The position numbers were made by a program, and so were the translations under genes. The notes below the pieces were generated by a model that saw only the letters and a list, made by a program, of their open reading frames with translations, did no database searches and was not told the origin of the DNA. Below, piece after piece: positions 6,727 through 8,586 of a DNA stretch of 8,586 nt. Source of the stretch: Chromatiaceae bacterium (GTDB lineage: Bacteria; Pseudomonadota; Gammaproteobacteria; Chromatiales; Chromatiaceae); NCBI GenBank assembly GCA_016880695.1, contig JAEHCY010000297.1, forward strand, positions 1 through 8,586, read 5' to 3'. How positions within the stretch are numbered: position 1 is the first letter of the stretch; every line of letters starts with the position of its first letter.

Positions 6727-6861
6727 CTACTTCTGTCCTGTTCTATGGGCCTCCGCATCGCGTTTCATCAGTTGACGAATCTTGAACCCGAGAAAAACCA
6801 CGATCACAACCGCAATGGCTACGCTCACGATCGAACCTATCAACACGGCATCATAGTGCAT
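6727..6861 (-). CDS. 44-residue single-span membrane protein, candidate extra cbb3 subunit
   Basis: The product begins MHYDAVLIGSIVSVAIAVVI, then VVFLGFKIRQLMKRDAEAHR, and ends TGQK. It has a short N-terminus, one membrane helix (about residues 6-26), then a basic amphipathic segment, an arrangement typical of small respiratory-complex subunits with N-out, C-in topology. AGGGGGA lies about seven bases before the ATG, a strong ribosome binding site. The frame ends 27 bases before a terminator and begins 70 bases after the ccoP stop, so it should be the last cistron of the ccoNOQP operon. It resembles CcoQ and Pseudomonas stutzeri CcoM in size and layout, but I cannot show homology to either. 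It is short enough to be missed by gene callers. Its function is not known. Confidence 0.72.
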   Translation of the reverse strand: MHYDAVLIGSIVSVAIAVVIVVFLGFKIRQLMKRDAEAHRTGQK

Positions 6862-6884
6862 TTGATCGTCCCCCTTCTCGCCGG

Positions 6885-6913
6885 GCACCAGCGCGGCCTC
6901 CCCGCACTGGTGC
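6885..6913 (-). repeat. strong intercistronic hairpin between ccoP and the small membrane ORF
   Basis: In the minus-strand transcript GCACCAGUGCGG (6913-6902) pairs with CCGCGCUGGUGC (6896-6885) over 12 bases. One of the pairs is a G-U wobble, which the plus-strand transcript could not form. The 5-base loop is GGAGG. No T run follows, so it is not a terminator. It may protect the ccoP mRNA end or control the next cistron. Confidence 0.6.
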
Positions 6914-6931
6914 GCACCAATTGCCTCTAAA

Positions 6932-7822
6932 CTACTTCCCGCCGCCCAACTGATGGACGTAGGCGGCGAGGATCTTGATCTGATCCGGGGAAAGTTTCCC
7001 GGTTTGACCGAATGCCGGCATCACGGCCTCCCGCGTGTTGGGCTGGCCCACCTGGTTCACCCCGTTGGCGATGGTCCGCTTGGCACTCTCGAACCCGCCC
7101 GGTTGGAAACGCCAGATACCATCGAGGAGATTGGCCGCCCCAACGGTCATCACCGTACCGTCCGGCAGGGTGGCCAGAACGCCGTCGCCGTTTGGCCCGT
7201 GGCAAGCCACACAGCCCTTGCTCCGATAGAGCGCGAGAGCCGGTTCGTCGGCCTTCTTGCCCTGACTGAGATTCACGACCATATGGGCTAGTTGATCAAT
7301 CTCCTGCTCAGTGAGCGTACCCACATGGGCCGGCATCGCACCCTGCCGCCCCAGGGTGATGGTTTCAGAGATTTTCGCGATACCGCCGCCATAGAGCCAG
7401 TCGTCGTCCGCCAGGACCGGATAACCGGGGTTCCCCTGGCCACCGCTGCCGTGACAAGCGGCGCAGTAGTCGCCGAAGAGCACCTTGCCACGGGCCTGGG
7501 CGTACTGCCGTAAACCCGGGTCCGCAAGGACAGCCGCCGCATCCAGGCTCTTGATCTTCTGCTCATGCTGAGCGCGAACCGCATCCACCTCCTTGAGGCC
7601 GTCCTTATACTCGCCAATCTGGGTCCAGCCCAGGATCCCCTTGGTCGGTTGCTGACCCATGGGCCACATGGGATACAGAACCCCGTACCCCACCCACCAG
7701 ATCACTGACGCCCAAAAGCCTATCATCCACCAAGACGGTGGGTTATTGTTCAGCTCACGCAGGTTTTCATCCCACACGTGGCCGGTATTGTTTTCACCCG
7801 GAAAGGGATTATGCTCCGCCAT
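6932..7822 (-). CDS. ccoP: CcoP, dihaem c-type cytochrome subunit of cbb3 oxidase
   Basis: CcoP is a membrane-anchored dihaem cytochrome that passes electrons from periplasmic cytochrome c to CcoO and CcoN. From the ATG at 7822 (296 residues) it opens [20 protein letters not shown], the usual CcoP start. One membrane helix follows at about 32-52, then two cytochrome c domains with CAACH at 120-124 and CVACH at 204-208. Candidate axial Met ligands lie in GAMPAH (M163) and AVMPAF (M268). An ATG at 7840 would add MNAEKK and also has a purine-rich site before it. I chose 7822 because GGAG lies about seven bases upstream and the family start fits. The start overlaps the ccoQ stop by 14 bases, which suggests translational coupling. 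Only one membrane helix is present. Confidence 0.96.
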   Translation of the reverse strand: MAEHNPFPGENNTGHVWDENLRELNNNPPSWWMIGFWASVIWWVGYGVLYPMWPMGQQPTKGILGWTQIGEYKDGLKEVDAVRAQHEQKIKSLDAAAVLADPGLRQYAQARGKVLFGDYCAACHGSGGQGNPGYPVLADDDWLYGGGIAKISETITLGRQGAMPAHVGTLTEQEIDQLAHMVVNLSQGKKADEPALALYRSKGCVACHGPNGDGVLATLPDGTVMTVGAANLLDGIWRFQPGGFESAKRTIANGVNQVGQPNTREAVMPAFGQTGKLSPDQIKILAAYVHQLGGGK

Positions 7823-8039
7823 TTTTTTCTCCGCGTTCATTGGTGTCCTCGTCCAGAGGCAGGAAGCGTTGCGATTCGAACCTCTCCCTATTCTTCGGAC
7901 GCAGGACGTAAATATAGAGCCCCACCATTAGGAAGAAGATGACGACGGTCACGATCATGCCGATCCAATCATTCGTCGTCATCGCCGCCCAGTCGGTGTG
8001 GAAATACTCCTTCAAGCTACTCACGGTAGGCCACGTCAT
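7809..8039 (-). CDS. ccoQ: CcoQ, small cbb3 oxidase subunit
   Basis: This small protein (76 residues from the ATG at 8039) has one membrane helix, [20 protein letters not shown] (about 26-45). The helix is followed by [20 protein letters not shown], the basic segment and acidic end typical of CcoQ/FixQ. CcoQ stabilises the cbb3 complex and is not catalytic. The start is uncertain. The ATG at 8039 overlaps ccoO by 23 bases, a GTG at 8024 overlaps its stop more tightly (giving a [12 protein letters not shown] start), and an internal ATG at 7982 would give the family's usual length of about 57 residues. None has a convincing ribosome binding site at normal spacing. The position between ccoO and ccoP is standard. 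Confidence 0.9.
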   Translation of the reverse strand: MTWPTVSSLKEYFHTDWAAMTTNDWIGMIVTVVIFFLMVGLYIYVLRPKNRERFESQRFLPLDEDTNERGEKNGGA

Positions 8040-8586
8040 CCTTCAGCTTGACCATGGTACCGAGTACCTGCAGGTAGGCCACCAACGCGTCCATTTCCGT
8101 CTTTCCTGCCACTTCGGTGGTCGCTGCCGCGATATCCGCGTCGCTATAGGGCACGCCGATGGCTCGCATTCCGCGCATATGGGCCTGAATGCTGGCCGGA
8201 TCGACCACCGCATTGTCCAGCCAGGGGTAATTGGGCATCACTGACTCCGGAACCAGAGAGCGCGGAGCGCGCAGGTGGCCGCGCTGCCAGTCGTCGGAAT
8301 ACTTGCCGCCGACCCGGGCCAAATCCGGCCCCGTGCGCTTGGAGCCCCATTGGAATGGATGATCGAACATCGACTCGGACGCCAGGGAATAGTGGCCATA
8401 GCGCTCACGCTCATCGCGGAACGGACGGATCATCTGCGAATGGCAGGTGTAGCAACCCTCGCGCTGATAGATGTCTCGCCCCGCCAGCTCGATCGCCTTG
8501 TAAGGCCGAATCCCATCGCCCGCCTTCCATTGTGAGAGGGGCTTGCGCTGATCCGACTTCACGTCGTGCTGCCAGACGATCTCAGG
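8017..8586 (-). CDS. ccoO: CcoO, monohaem cytochrome c subunit of cbb3 oxidase (C-terminal part)
   Basis: The last 189 residues are present, with the frame running off the right edge (first codons PEIVWQHDV). The haem motif [14 protein letters not shown] is followed by [27 protein letters not shown] and [10 protein letters not shown], whose Met is the likely axial haem ligand. These together are diagnostic of CcoO (FixO), which relays electrons from CcoP to CcoN. The missing part should hold the N-terminal membrane anchor. A GTG codon at 8562 is internal and not the start. The stop (8017) overlaps the start of ccoQ, as expected in the ccoNOQP operon. Confidence 0.97.
   Translation of the reverse strand, partial: PEIVWQHDVKSDQRKPLSQWKAGDGIRPYKAIELAGRDIYQREGCYTCHSQMIRPFRDERERYGHYSLASESMFDHPFQWGSKRTGPDLARVGGKYSDDWQRGHLRAPRSLVPESVMPNYPWLDNAVVDPASIQAHMRGMRAIGVPYSDADIAAATTEVAGKTEMDALVAYLQVLGTMVKLKDDVAYRE

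Noticed and set aside
6745..6930. Plus-strand 61-codon frame across the ccoP-ccoG gap
   Set aside because: It overlaps the minus-strand 44-codon membrane ORF, which has a strong ribosome binding site and fits the operon.
1..8586. CRISPR arrays, tRNA or rRNA genes, phage or toxin-antitoxin modules
   Set aside because: No regularly spaced repeats, tRNA-like cloverleaf, rRNA sequence or such gene families were seen by reading.

Overview
The window is GC-rich proteobacterial DNA. The gene content (a cbb3 oxidase operon followed by its ccoGHIS assembly operon, a bacterial Mth938-like protein and an ISAs1-family insertion sequence) and the protein sequences fit a gammaproteobacterium, possibly of the Chromatiales/Ectothiorhodospira type. 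That placement is inferred from impression, without any search.

Layout from left to right. Bases 1-271 hold the 5' end of an ISAs1-family insertion sequence on the minus strand. Its transposase is cut by the window edge and appears frameshifted. Two plus-strand genes follow: an Mth938-like (DUF498/PF04430) protein at 353-730, and an unrecognised protein with an N-terminal membrane anchor or signal at 788-1489. These converge on a minus-strand block that fills the rest of the window. Read in its own direction, from the right edge leftwards, this block is ccoO (partial), ccoQ, ccoP, a 44-codon membrane ORF, a rho-independent terminator, a candidate promoter with a palindrome, then ccoG, ccoH, ccoI and ccoS. 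ccoN is expected just beyond the right edge.

The genes form one functional unit. CcoO and CcoP are the c-type cytochrome subunits that feed electrons to the catalytic CcoN, and CcoQ is a small accessory subunit. CcoG (Fe-S copper reductase), CcoH, CcoI (copper P-type ATPase) and CcoS build and metallate the enzyme. The product is a high-affinity terminal oxidase for low-oxygen respiration.

The points most worth a second look are: (i) the small membrane ORF with a strong ribosome binding site between ccoP and the terminator, a candidate extra cbb3 subunit; (ii) the perfect palindrome TTGCG-N4-CGCAA centred at -41.5 of a plausible ccoG promoter, which has FNR/CRP geometry but not the FNR consensus; (iii) the CcoI N-terminus, whose conserved Cys motif lies upstream of every ATG, GTG or TTG in its frame; (iv) hairpins at several cistron junctions; and (v) the long low-complexity tail of CcoS.
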